Source: Candidatus Doudnabacteria bacterium
GTDB lineage: Bacteria; Patescibacteriota; Doudnabacteria; UBA920
Length of the DNA: 47,446 nucleotides
Assembly (NCBI GenBank): GCA_003151625.1
Contig: PLYC01000010.1
Coordinates: 68,283-115,728, forward strand
Reading direction: 5' to 3'
Under the pieces are notes generated by a model, which worked only from the letters and a program-made list of their open reading frames with translations, had not been told where the DNA came from and searched no databases. Both the position numbers and the translations under genes were made by a program. Shown in pieces: positions 22,591 through 30,300 of the stretch (positions are counted from its first letter, which is position 1; each line of letters begins with the position of its first letter).

Positions 22591-24378
22591 TTAAATGATA
22601 ATTGCCTTAATTCTTCTCACCCCTGCTGAAGACGCTTCTTCTTTGGCTATTTTGAATTTGCCGATTACGCCGGTGTGCTCCACGTGCGGGCCGCCGCAGA
22701 ATTCGCGGGAGATGGTTTCGCCGGTTTTTTCATCGTAGACGGTGTATACGGAAACCGTATCCCCATATTTTTCGCCGAACACGCCAATAGCTTCCAGTTT
22801 GCGCGCTTCTTCCAGCGACAAAATTTCTTTTTTCACCGTAAGGTCGCGTTGTATCCAGCCGTTGACCAACGATTCTACATCAGTGATTTGTTCGGGGGTC
22901 ATTTTGCTGTTATGCGTAAAATCAAACCTCGTGCGCTCTTCCGTAATATTACTCCCCTTTTGCCAGACATCGTTACCCAAAACTTTTCTTAAGGCCGCGT
23001 TCATAAGGTGGGTCGCCGTGTGGAGGCGCACAATTTTGTCGCTGTGGCTGGCCAGCCCGCCCTTAAACTGTCCGGCCGATGCGGTACGCGACAACTCCTG
23101 ATGTTTTTTAAATTCTTCCTCAAACTGCGCTTTATCGATATTTTGTCCGCTTGCCAGCGCCAGCTCTTGAGTGAGCTCCCAGGGAAAACCGTAGGATTGA
23201 TAAAGGTCAAACGCATCTTTTCCTGTAAATGAACCTAATACTTGATTCTTAATTCTTGATTCAAATTGTTTTAACCCCTTCTCCAAAGTCCCTTCAAACT
23301 TTTTTTGTTCGGCTAAAATTACAAAATAAATATTTTCAGATTTTTCCACTAACTCCGGATAAGCCTCCGCGTAAGTTGCCGCCACTTTGCCAATAAGCGC
23401 TTCCAGCCAATGAAACTTAAGGTTCAAAAGCCTGGCCATAACCATCGCCCGCCTAAGCAGTCTGCGCAAGACATACCCGCGATCCTTATTGGAAGGTTCA
23501 ATGCTATCTGAAACCATAAATACCGAAGCGCGAATATGGTCGACAATTATTCTTGCCTTCCTGGTTTCGTCATTGGTCATAATTTCCTGGTCCAACTCCA
23601 AAACTTCAAACATCGGATTAAACAATTCCGTATCGTAAACCGATTTCTGACCGTTAAGTACGGCAAGTACCCGGTCCAGCCCCATTCCGGTATCCACATT
23701 TTGTTTTTGCAGGGGTACCATTGAGCCGTCCGGCTTCTTTTCGTACTGCATAAAGACGTCGTTCCAAATTTCCACCCAGCGCGGATCGTTATGATGTTCC
23801 TGGAATGGCAACAGCGGTTTGGTGCCGTCATCTATCCAATAAAACATTTCCGTATCCGGGCCGCACGGACCTGTAGCTCCGGCTATCCACCAGTTGTCTT
23901 CTTTGGGTAAAAACGCGATGCGTTCCTGGAATACTCCCAGAGTCTTCCAAATTGCCGCCGATTCAGTGTCGCGCGGGCCGTCTTCGTCGCCTTCAAAAAC
24001 GGAAAATGCCAGCCTTTTTAAAGGGAGATTTAAACATTCCGGCGAAGTTAAAAATTCAAAGCTCCATTTTATGGCTTCTTCTTTAAAATAATCCCCCAAA
24101 CTCCAGTTCCCCAACATTTCAATAAAAGTGCAGTGGGTGTCATCACCCACGTTTTCTATGTCAACTGTTCGGATGCACTTTTGGACATCGGCGAGTCTTT
24201 TGCCGGCAGGATGTTCCTGTCCAAGCAGAAAAGGCACCAAAGGAAACATCCCGGAGTTTACAAACAACGCCGAAGGGTCATTTTCCGGCACCAAAGACGC
24301 CGAAGGGATTATGGCGTGGCCTTTGGATTTGAAAAATTCTAGATATTTGGTTCGGAGTTGTTGAGCAGTGATTTTCAT
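22591..24378 (-). CDS. alaS: Alanyl-tRNA synthetase, C-terminally reduced
   Basis: AlaRS charges tRNA-Ala. The 595 residues contain the class II catalytic core (YLEFFKSKGHAIIPSASLVP, about 11-30; FIEMLGNWSLGDYFKEEAIK, about 85-104; ATGPCGPDTEMFYW, about 167-180; GMGLDRVLAVLNG) and the editing domain with its zinc motifs HTATH (about 450) and CGGPHVEHTG (about 565). The protein stops after VRRIKAIII, so the DHHA1 and C-Ala domains found in the usual 875-residue enzyme are absent. This shortened form is known in several Patescibacteria. The C-Ala domain normally bridges tRNA between catalytic and editing sites, so editing may be weaker or use another factor. A 133-residue gene lies 4 nt upstream. 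Confidence 0.96.
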   Translation of the reverse strand: MKITAQQLRTKYLEFFKSKGHAIIPSASLVPENDPSALFVNSGMFPLVPFLLGQEHPAGKRLADVQKCIRTVDIENVGDDTHCTFIEMLGNWSLGDYFKEEAIKWSFEFLTSPECLNLPLKRLAFSVFEGDEDGPRDTESAAIWKTLGVFQERIAFLPKEDNWWIAGATGPCGPDTEMFYWIDDGTKPLLPFQEHHNDPRWVEIWNDVFMQYEKKPDGSMVPLQKQNVDTGMGLDRVLAVLNGQKSVYDTELFNPMFEVLELDQEIMTNDETRKARIIVDHIRASVFMVSDSIEPSNKDRGYVLRRLLRRAMVMARLLNLKFHWLEALIGKVAATYAEAYPELVEKSENIYFVILAEQKKFEGTLEKGLKQFESRIKNQVLGSFTGKDAFDLYQSYGFPWELTQELALASGQNIDKAQFEEEFKKHQELSRTASAGQFKGGLASHSDKIVRLHTATHLMNAALRKVLGNDVWQKGSNITEERTRFDFTHNSKMTPEQITDVESLVNGWIQRDLTVKKEILSLEEARKLEAIGVFGEKYGDTVSVYTVYDEKTGETISREFCGGPHVEHTGVIGKFKIAKEEASSAGVRRIKAIII

Positions 24379-24382
24379 ACTT

Positions 24383-24784
24383 CTAATTTTTTAGTGTTGA
24401 CAGTTGTAACTCATTTAATCCCTGGGCATAAGCCACCACAAGATTAAGATCAACTAGCTCGCTCAATAAGGCATCCTTTTCCACTTTTTCCCCTCCATGA
24501 CCCCGTACTAAGACAGCATTAATTCCATCCGATGATTTAATAATATAAGAATTAGGGTCGGAATCATTCGCAAAACCAACAATGGTCCTCCCAATAATAA
24601 ACCCTTTTTGAGGTGCTTCCCTGCTCGCCAGCGATTTAGCAACTTTAATAATTTCTCTTTCAGATAGAGAATTTTTTTCTAGGTAAGCTTTCAATTTCGG
24701 CTCTCTTCTAAGAATTTTTGCGGCAATGGAAATTGGTAATTTTGATTCCTCAAAGTTGGAAGATTCTGGCTTCATAAATAACAT
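24383..24784 (-). CDS. Unknown 133-residue protein upstream of alaS
   Basis: Not recognised. The first 60 residues are helical and basic (ISIAAKILRREPKLKAYLEK, SEREIIKVAKSLASR), the rest strand-like (GFIIGRTIVGFANDSDPNSY, about 61-80; IIKSSDGINAVLVRGHGGEK, about 81-100). A KH- or S4-like small nucleic-acid-binding fold is conceivable but not supported by any motif. Two ATGs (24784 and 24775) are possible. It ends 4 nt before alaS, so both are in one transcript, with ctpA 16 nt upstream. Confidence 0.7.
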   Translation of the reverse strand: MLFMKPESSNFEESKLPISIAAKILRREPKLKAYLEKNSLSEREIIKVAKSLASREAPQKGFIIGRTIVGFANDSDPNSYIIKSSDGINAVLVRGHGGEKVEKDALLSELVDLNLVVAYAQGLNELQLSTLKN

Positions 24785-24800
24785 TTAAATTCAAGTGTAG

Positions 24801-26084
24801 CTATTTTGAGAACTGCGAAAGCGCCGCGTCCATTTGCGGGTCTTTGCCGGCGGTTACATCATCGGCTGTTAGTTTTACCGGGATGTCGGGGTCGAGACCG
24901 TTATGGTTCAAATTCACGCCGTTGGGGGTAATCCATTTGGCAATCGTAACTTTTACCGCGCTGCCTCCGGGCAGATCCACCAATTCCTGCACACTGCCCT
25001 TGCCAAAACTCTTTTCCCCAAGCAACTTGGCAAAGCCGTGATCGTGCAAAGCTCCGGACAAAATTTCCGCGGCGCTTGCCGAACCGCCGTTTATCATCAC
25101 AAGCGTTTTTATACCGGCTAGCCTTGGATTGCCTTCGCCTTTATACGTAATTGTTGTGCCGTCGCTGTGGGCTTCGGAAACAACCAAATCTCCCTGTTTA
25201 ACCCAATTGGAAGCCACGTCAACCGCGCTTTGCAAGTAACCGCCCGGATTATTTCTTAAATCTACAATAATACCGCTGACATTGTGGGTAAGAATATCGG
25301 TAACTGCCTGATTCACCAGTCCGGTCGTGTCGTCACCAAACTCACTTATGGTAATGACGGCAATAGTTTTTGTTTGACCGTTAACCAAAACTGTTTTATA
25401 ACTCCACTTCACGCTTTTTACCACTATAGTATCGCGGATGATTTTAAAAGTTAAAGGCTTGTCCTGACCTTGTCTCGCGATTTGAAGAGTAACCGGAGTG
25501 CCTTTTAGACCCCGGATTTTATTTACAGCCTGGTCAACAGACCAGCCGGCGGTTGATTGCCCATCCACCTGAACTATAATGTCTCCTGCCATAATGCCCG
25601 CGGCTTTGGCAGGCGTACCGTCGAGCGGCGCGATAACTACGACATTACCGTCTTTCTCCCCGACTTCAGCACCAATGCCTCCAAAACTTCCGGCCAACTG
25701 GGTTTGAAAATCGGTTAACTGCTGCGGTGGAAAAAATGTTGTATAAGGGTCGCCCATGGCGCTAACCGCGCCGGAAACCGCGCCGTACAAAATTTTCTGC
25801 TGGTCTATGGGCTTGTCTATATATTTTTGATTCAGCACGTCTATGGCTTTCCAAAGAAGGCTGTAATCCACAGTCGTCGGCGCATCGCTCTGGCTTATAA
25901 CCTGAAAAGTTTTAGGGACAAAAATATAACCTTTGTGTCCGGCCTGGTAACCTACGTAATAGCTAATAACAATAATTAACAAGCTTGCAATACCTTTAAT
26001 AAAGTAAGACGGCTTGTGCTCTGCTGGCGATTTAATTGGCGTTTGTGTCTGTGGCGTGAGAACGGGTTTATCTTGTAAATCCAT
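24801..26084 (-). CDS. ctpA: C-terminal processing peptidase (S41, CtpA-like)
   Basis: A 427-residue membrane-anchored serine protease. One N-terminal membrane segment (about 29-48, IKGIASLLIIVISYYVGYQA). Then the S41 N-terminal helices (WKAIDVLNQKYIDKPID), a PDZ domain (GGIGAEVGEKDGNVVVIAPL and GIMAGDIIVQVDGQST, about 140-185) and the protease core, with LRNNPGGYLQSAVDVASNWV, the catalytic Ser in NGGSASAAEILSGALHDHG (about 332-350) and the Lys in GEKSFGKGSVQ (about 356-366). It trims C-termini of outside proteins. Length is normal. It heads the run ctpA, 133-residue gene, alaS, 122-residue gene. Confidence 0.95.
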   Translation of the reverse strand: MDLQDKPVLTPQTQTPIKSPAEHKPSYFIKGIASLLIIVISYYVGYQAGHKGYIFVPKTFQVISQSDAPTTVDYSLLWKAIDVLNQKYIDKPIDQQKILYGAVSGAVSAMGDPYTTFFPPQQLTDFQTQLAGSFGGIGAEVGEKDGNVVVIAPLDGTPAKAAGIMAGDIIVQVDGQSTAGWSVDQAVNKIRGLKGTPVTLQIARQGQDKPLTFKIIRDTIVVKSVKWSYKTVLVNGQTKTIAVITISEFGDDTTGLVNQAVTDILTHNVSGIIVDLRNNPGGYLQSAVDVASNWVKQGDLVVSEAHSDGTTITYKGEGNPRLAGIKTLVMINGGSASAAEILSGALHDHGFAKLLGEKSFGKGSVQELVDLPGGSAVKVTIAKWITPNGVNLNHNGLDPDIPVKLTADDVTAGKDPQMDAALSQFSK

Positions 26085-26156
26085 ATATTAGCGAGTTTCT
26101 TTTAAGTATGATTTAAACATTATAACATCATTATTGACGAATTCAAAGCGGGTTTC

Positions 26157-26228
26157 ATCTACGGATTACGGATTGGCTACGGATATACGGATCCGTATAT
26201 CCGTATGATTTATCCGTAATCCGTAGAT
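26157..26228. repeat. Nested perfect palindromes between ctpA and a GT2 gene
   Basis: Outer arms 26157-26173 and 26212-26228 are perfect 17-nt reverse complements. Inside, 26178-26205 is a perfect 28-nt palindrome centred on GGATCC. All are built from TACGGAT words. No gene lies in the spacer 26085-26230. Confidence 0.9.
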
Positions 26229-26230
26229 AA

Positions 26231-27091
26231 TTATTTACTGATCCTTGGCTCGCTTTTAAACAAATTGATAATAACCAAAACACCCAACCTTAAATATATT
26301 CCGCAAAAAACCAGCCAGTTTAACGCCACGGAATATTTCCCAAAATAATGTTTTTTGTAAAAAATCCACATTGAATTATGAAAGGCCAACAGCATTATAA
26401 ACGGCGCTTTACGGCTGGACTCGCCCTTGTAATGAAATATAAAAGTTTTAGGATAATACCAAACTTTAAAGCCCGCTTCTTTGCACCGCCAGCACCAGTC
26501 CAGGTCTTCCCCGTACATAAAAAACTTTTCGTCGAGAGTGCCGATAATTTCTATAACCGATTTTCTAATAAGCAAAAAAGCTCCGACCACGCTGTCGACC
26601 TCCATATTTAAATTTTTGTCCACGTCCGTATAATTATAATTTTTATTGTCGCGCAAAAATAATCGTTTAAAGCTGTTCAGCGGGTTTGGAAATCTGCGGC
26701 GGCAGGCAACGTCCAGCTTTCCATCTGCTTTTATCAGTTTACAGCCGCTAACCCCAACGTCCGGACGACTTTCCATAAAATCCAACATCACTTCAAAGGT
26801 GCTTGATTCAACTTTGGTATCGGGGTTTAGCAATAAAATATATTTTCCCTGCGCCTGTGCAATGCCTAAATTATTACCCGCGGAAAAGCCGTTGTTTTGG
26901 TTTTTAATTAATTTTAAATTCGGAATGGCGGGCAACAAACTGCTCACCGCCTCTGCCGTCCCGTCCCGCGAATCGTTGTCAACAATGATAACTTCATAAC
27001 TGTACTTTTTTGTAGACGCAAAAATACTCGGCAACAGCACTTTTAAGTGCTCTTTGGATTTATAGGAGACGATTATTATTGATAAATCCAT
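26231..27091 (-). CDS. GT2-family glycosyltransferase (rhamnosyltransferase-like)
   Basis: A 286-residue GT-A enzyme of family GT2. It starts MDLSIIIVSYKSKEHLKVLL. VIIVDNDSRDGTAEAV (about 35-50) and the metal-binding DxD-type LLLNPDTKVE (about 92-101) are followed by the acceptor-side FFMYGEDLDWCWRCKEAGFK (about 189-208) with the ED base motif. A single hydrophobic segment near the C-terminus (about 250-275) may hold it to the membrane. Length and order match WbbL-like rhamnosyltransferases, but donor cannot be assigned. It is next to another GT2 and an O-antigen ligase-like gene. Confidence 0.9.
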   Translation of the reverse strand: MDLSIIIVSYKSKEHLKVLLPSIFASTKKYSYEVIIVDNDSRDGTAEAVSSLLPAIPNLKLIKNQNNGFSAGNNLGIAQAQGKYILLLNPDTKVESSTFEVMLDFMESRPDVGVSGCKLIKADGKLDVACRRRFPNPLNSFKRLFLRDNKNYNYTDVDKNLNMEVDSVVGAFLLIRKSVIEIIGTLDEKFFMYGEDLDWCWRCKEAGFKVWYYPKTFIFHYKGESSRKAPFIMLLAFHNSMWIFYKKHYFGKYSVALNWLVFCGIYLRLGVLVIINLFKSEPRISK

Positions 27092-27508
27092 AAGGGTATA
27101 TTAACTTTTAATTATGCAACGTCCTCAGGATTGGGAAATGGCAGAAAGATTGATGTTTAGTTTGATGTGGGAAGAAACTGGACAAGAAGGTTTACGCCCA
27201 TTGTCTTTCGTGAGGGAGGTGCTTGTGACCCTTCCACGCAGAACAATTAAAATGAGGCCAACCAATGTGGGGAGACAATCTACAGCGTTAACCCTCGAAC
27301 GGCCGACGTGCTGCGTGACAAAGCCCCTTGGGATGTTAGAATAACCGGAAGCTACTTCCTTCTCGGTTTTCTCGACTGACCTTAAACGCGCGACCACGGC
27401 GTCATTCTGAGCGCGATGAGCGGCCTCGGCAAACGCACGAGACCCTTCATTGTACATCAGGTGACGCCTCTATTTTTTATAATAATTCTTAAAATACCTT
27501 GTGTAACA
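27092..27508. other. 417-nt spacer with two overlapping unsupported frames
   Basis: A plus-strand frame (27114-27344, 76 codons, start MQRPQDWEMAERLMFSLMWE) and a minus-strand frame (27125-27457, 110 codons, with AEAAHRAQNDAVVARLRSVE and a hydrophobic LPTLVGLILIVL) cover the same DNA. The base composition is higher in G+C than the neighbours. The plus frame is preceded by TATATT 11 nt before its ATG and followed by a GGAAG/CTTCC hairpin. Neither resembles a family I know. At most one is real; this may also be acquired DNA. Confidence 0.35.
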
Positions 27509-28543
27509 TTATTCATGGCCATAAATTATATTACAGTAATTAATTTTACGTTTCTTCCACATATTTGGCAACAATTTTATCAAATTCGGCAGGACTTTTA
27601 AAGTGCCTATCTCAAAAAATAAAACATAAAAAAACATAAAAAACTCGCGGATAAAAAACTGCGGATAAAAATACGGAGAATTTTTTATATACATAAAAAT
27701 GTGGTTTTGGTAGTTGAGCTGGCGGACGCGGGGGGAAAGTTTTTTGTGGTGGTTAATGAACTCAACAACATCGGCATAACCGTTTTCCGAAGACCCGGCT
27801 CCCCTGCCGTGGTAGCCAACCGCGGCCGGAACAAAAATGTTTTTCCAACCGGCATTAGTCATCCTCCAGCTTAAATCGACATCTTCCCAGTAGCTGTGGA
27901 AGTCTTCGTCAAAAAACTCGCTAGTAGTTAGTAGTTTGTAGCTAGCGTGGCCGCCATTGGCTTCGCCGGCAGGCGATGGCAGGCGGGTAGCTAGTAAGGC
28001 GGAGCGGCGGTACATGGCGCCGGCGGCGGAAACCGCTTGTAAGCTTATATCCCTATCATACTGCCCCTTGTCCACCTCATGCTGACCCCTGTCCCTCGCC
28101 CGACCGGATTTACTGATAGTCACGCCTGTAGTATCAAGCACACAATGGGCACCATTGTGCAGCACAATGGTGCCCATTGTGATATCCCATTGATACAGCT
28201 TCCCCGTCGCCGCGCCGACCTTGGGATCGTCAAAAGCTTTTAAAATATTTTCAATGTATTCCGGCTCCATCATCATATCCGGATTCACCAACTGAAAAAA
28301 ATCGCTTGTATATTTTTCAAACACCAAATTGTGGCCTTTGGCAAAACCAATGTTATACCCGGGATCAATAATCTCAACTCGCGGAAATTTTTCCATCAGT
28401 ATCTCCTTACCCCCATCTTCATTCCCCGCAATTACCGCAACTACATTAAAATTTTTGTACGTCTGGCTAAAAATCGCGGAAAACACCGGTTCAATGAACC
28501 GTCGATTATTATAGACTACTTGGACTATGGTGACCTTTGCCAT
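27509..28543 (-). CDS. GT2-family glycosyltransferase with in-frame palindromic inserts
   Basis: A 344-residue GT2 enzyme. VTIVQVVYNNRRFIEPVFSA opens the nucleotide-binding half, FFQLVNPDMMMEPEYIE (about 71-87) holds the DxD-type site, and FHSYWEDVDLSWRMTNAGWK (about 210-229) is the ED motif region. GRARDRGQHEVDKGQYDRDI (about 146-165) fits a subgroup common in this phylum. Two stretches depart from that pattern: residues about 121-134 are encoded by a 41-nt perfect palindrome (28141-28181), and about 180-206 by CTAGCTAC word DNA (27925-28005). The frame is open through both. A C-terminal hydrophobic segment (FFMFFYVLFFEI, about 307-318) suggests membrane contact. Confidence 0.87.
   Translation of the reverse strand: MAKVTIVQVVYNNRRFIEPVFSAIFSQTYKNFNVVAVIAGNEDGGKEILMEKFPRVEIIDPGYNIGFAKGHNLVFEKYTSDFFQLVNPDMMMEPEYIENILKAFDDPKVGAATGKLYQWDITMGTIVLHNGAHCVLDTTGVTISKSGRARDRGQHEVDKGQYDRDISLQAVSAAGAMYRRSALLATRLPSPAGEANGGHASYKLLTTSEFFDEDFHSYWEDVDLSWRMTNAGWKNIFVPAAVGYHGRGAGSSENGYADVVEFINHHKKLSPRVRQLNYQNHIFMYIKNSPYFYPQFFIREFFMFFYVLFFEIGTLKVLPNLIKLLPNMWKKRKINYCNIIYGHE
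28141..28181. repeat. 41-nt perfect hairpin inside a GT2 gene
   Basis: Arms 28141-28159 (CACAATGGGCACCATTGTG) and 28163-28181 are perfect reverse complements around CAG. Each arm is itself a hairpin, ACAATGG/CCATTGT around 3 nt. The same ACAATGGGCACCATTGT core occurs in the spacer at 41799-41815. Confidence 0.95.
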
Positions 28544-28627
28544 ACTTGGAATGATATTTATGGATATTGTTTGATATTAAGATATTAAGCAATAATAATT
28601 GCCAATATCTACCAATTTCTATTAATA
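28544..28627. repeat. Spacer with GATATT/AATATC words
   Basis: GGATATTGTTTGATATTAAG and GATATTAAGCAATAAT face TTGCCAATATCTACC, TTAATATCAACCAATATCC. One inverted word family, spacer-specific. No gene. Confidence 0.65.
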
Positions 28628-30217
28628 TCAACCAATATCCTTTTGTCCTATCTCATGATATCTTTTGACAATCAACCCTGCCAAGCCGATGTTAATAAAA
28701 AAGTACATTAAAACTTTGTCGTTTAAAAGCGTAATATCGAAAATCGCGGCAAGAAGAATCCATAAAATCATCAGCAGAGCCTGGGCCACAAAGTAGATTA
28801 AGAAATCTTCTGTCTTTTCGTAATTGCGCACAAACTCCCAAAAATACCTGATTAGGCAAATCCAAAAGGCAACAAACAGGCCAAAACCCACAACCCCGGT
28901 TTCCACAAGTACTTGCAAATACAAACTGTGAGCGGAAATGTATTTAGCAGGCAAATTATAGCGGGCATTAATTTCTCCGGAAACTTCATCGTAACTTTTC
29001 CCGCCAACGCCTCCGCTAAAGGAAACCAAAAAATTGTTAAAGCCCACACCCCAGGGGTGCGCAAAAAAATACTTAAAACTCGATTGCCACATGGCAATCC
29101 GTCCCTGGTTGGAAGTTTCATTAATATTGTATATACTTTCCACCCTGGTTAAAAAATTCTCTTTAAACTTTTCCACGCGCAAATAAGAAAGACCCTGGTT
29201 AATAAACGGGGAAACCGCGAATAAAATAAAAATTATAATAAATGGCCAAAGGAATTTTTTTGCCAGATGTTTTTGAAAATTGTTGGCATAAGCAAAAACT
29301 ACAGCGCAAAACGGAGCAATCATTCCGACCCAAACCGCGCGCGTGCCAGAAAGAATCATAGCCAGACCCGCAAACCTAATGCCCGACCAAAGCCACTTTT
29401 TTATATGCTTAAAAACATTGCGGGTTAAAGCCGTGCTCATACACAGGGCAAAAAAACAAATATAGGCAAAGGACTGCGAATCCGGCATTATGGAAAACAT
29501 CCGCAGTTCGGCTGACCCCGAACCAGAGTAAGCAAACCAGGAATTGGAGTACAGGGACACGGCTGCAAAAGACGAGCCGTAATATAGTTTGGTAACGTTA
29601 ACCGCCCAAAAAACCCAAAATGTGCCAATGTCCGTTAGCAGACTGCCAAACAACTGGGCAAAACCCAAAGTAATAATTATGGCAAACGACCAAATTACAT
29701 AACGGATGAGTTCAAAAATTTGCTGTTTGCTTTTTATGGCGTTAATTAAAACAATATACAAAAAATAAATATTCAGAAAATACAAAACTTGTTTTACGGC
29801 TTCCGGTTTAAAATCACCAAAGGCCAAACCCAGCAATAGCCCGACCAAAACAAACCAGCCTAAATATTTATCCCAGGGTAAAAAAAGAATATCCTTAATC
29901 CTGAATTTTTTATCCCTAACCAACCAGACTAAAAAGAGAACCGCGTATAAAACTCTCCACATGGAAAGTGAGTCAAAACGAGAATTCGGAATCGCCACGT
30001 AAAAAGGAATAGATAAAATAAGGAGCAAAAGCGATTCATAAACCGGACAAAGAGCGATAAAGGCGATAAGTAAGCCTAAATTGAGCCAAACTAACGAATT
30101 AGGCCAATTTAGCAAAGCCATTCCGGCCACGCTAAAATATTGCCATACAATAAATAGGATAATTAGGAGCTTAAGTCTCGGCAACTCTTTAAGTTTTATA
30201 AAAAAATCTTTTGTCAT
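28628..30217 (-). CDS. O-antigen ligase/polymerase-like membrane protein
   Basis: A 529-residue protein with about twelve hydrophobic segments, of the Wzy/WaaL O-antigen ligase family. These enzymes polymerise or transfer undecaprenyl-linked glycans outside the membrane. The diagnostic large outside loop lies at about residues 365-445 (SNQGRIAMWQSSFKYFFAHP, WGVGFNNFLV, KYISAHSLYLQVLVETGVVG); NNF followed by H-S-x-Y/L is the Wzy_C pattern. GTRAVWVGMIAPF (about 285-297) precedes it. It lies between a GT4 and a GT2, matching a glycan assembly cluster with the flippase at 32579. Confidence 0.87.
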   Translation of the reverse strand: MTKDFFIKLKELPRLKLLIILFIVWQYFSVAGMALLNWPNSLVWLNLGLLIAFIALCPVYESLLLLILSIPFYVAIPNSRFDSLSMWRVLYAVLFLVWLVRDKKFRIKDILFLPWDKYLGWFVLVGLLLGLAFGDFKPEAVKQVLYFLNIYFLYIVLINAIKSKQQIFELIRYVIWSFAIIITLGFAQLFGSLLTDIGTFWVFWAVNVTKLYYGSSFAAVSLYSNSWFAYSGSGSAELRMFSIMPDSQSFAYICFFALCMSTALTRNVFKHIKKWLWSGIRFAGLAMILSGTRAVWVGMIAPFCAVVFAYANNFQKHLAKKFLWPFIIIFILFAVSPFINQGLSYLRVEKFKENFLTRVESIYNINETSNQGRIAMWQSSFKYFFAHPWGVGFNNFLVSFSGGVGGKSYDEVSGEINARYNLPAKYISAHSLYLQVLVETGVVGFGLFVAFWICLIRYFWEFVRNYEKTEDFLIYFVAQALLMILWILLAAIFDITLLNDKVLMYFFINIGLAGLIVKRYHEIGQKDIG

Positions 30218-30300
30218 AAATAAATTAAATAAAATTGACCATAATTAAGTAAAATTAAATAAAATTGCCTACAGTAAATTTTACTTAATTTTATTTATTT
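30218..30300. repeat. TTAAGTAAAATT inverted repeat, second copy
   Basis: Left arm about 30244-30267 and right arm about 30278-30300 oppose each other around GCCTACAGT. Loop and arm order match 1724-1794 with a few changes, so both derive from one element. Confidence 0.75.
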
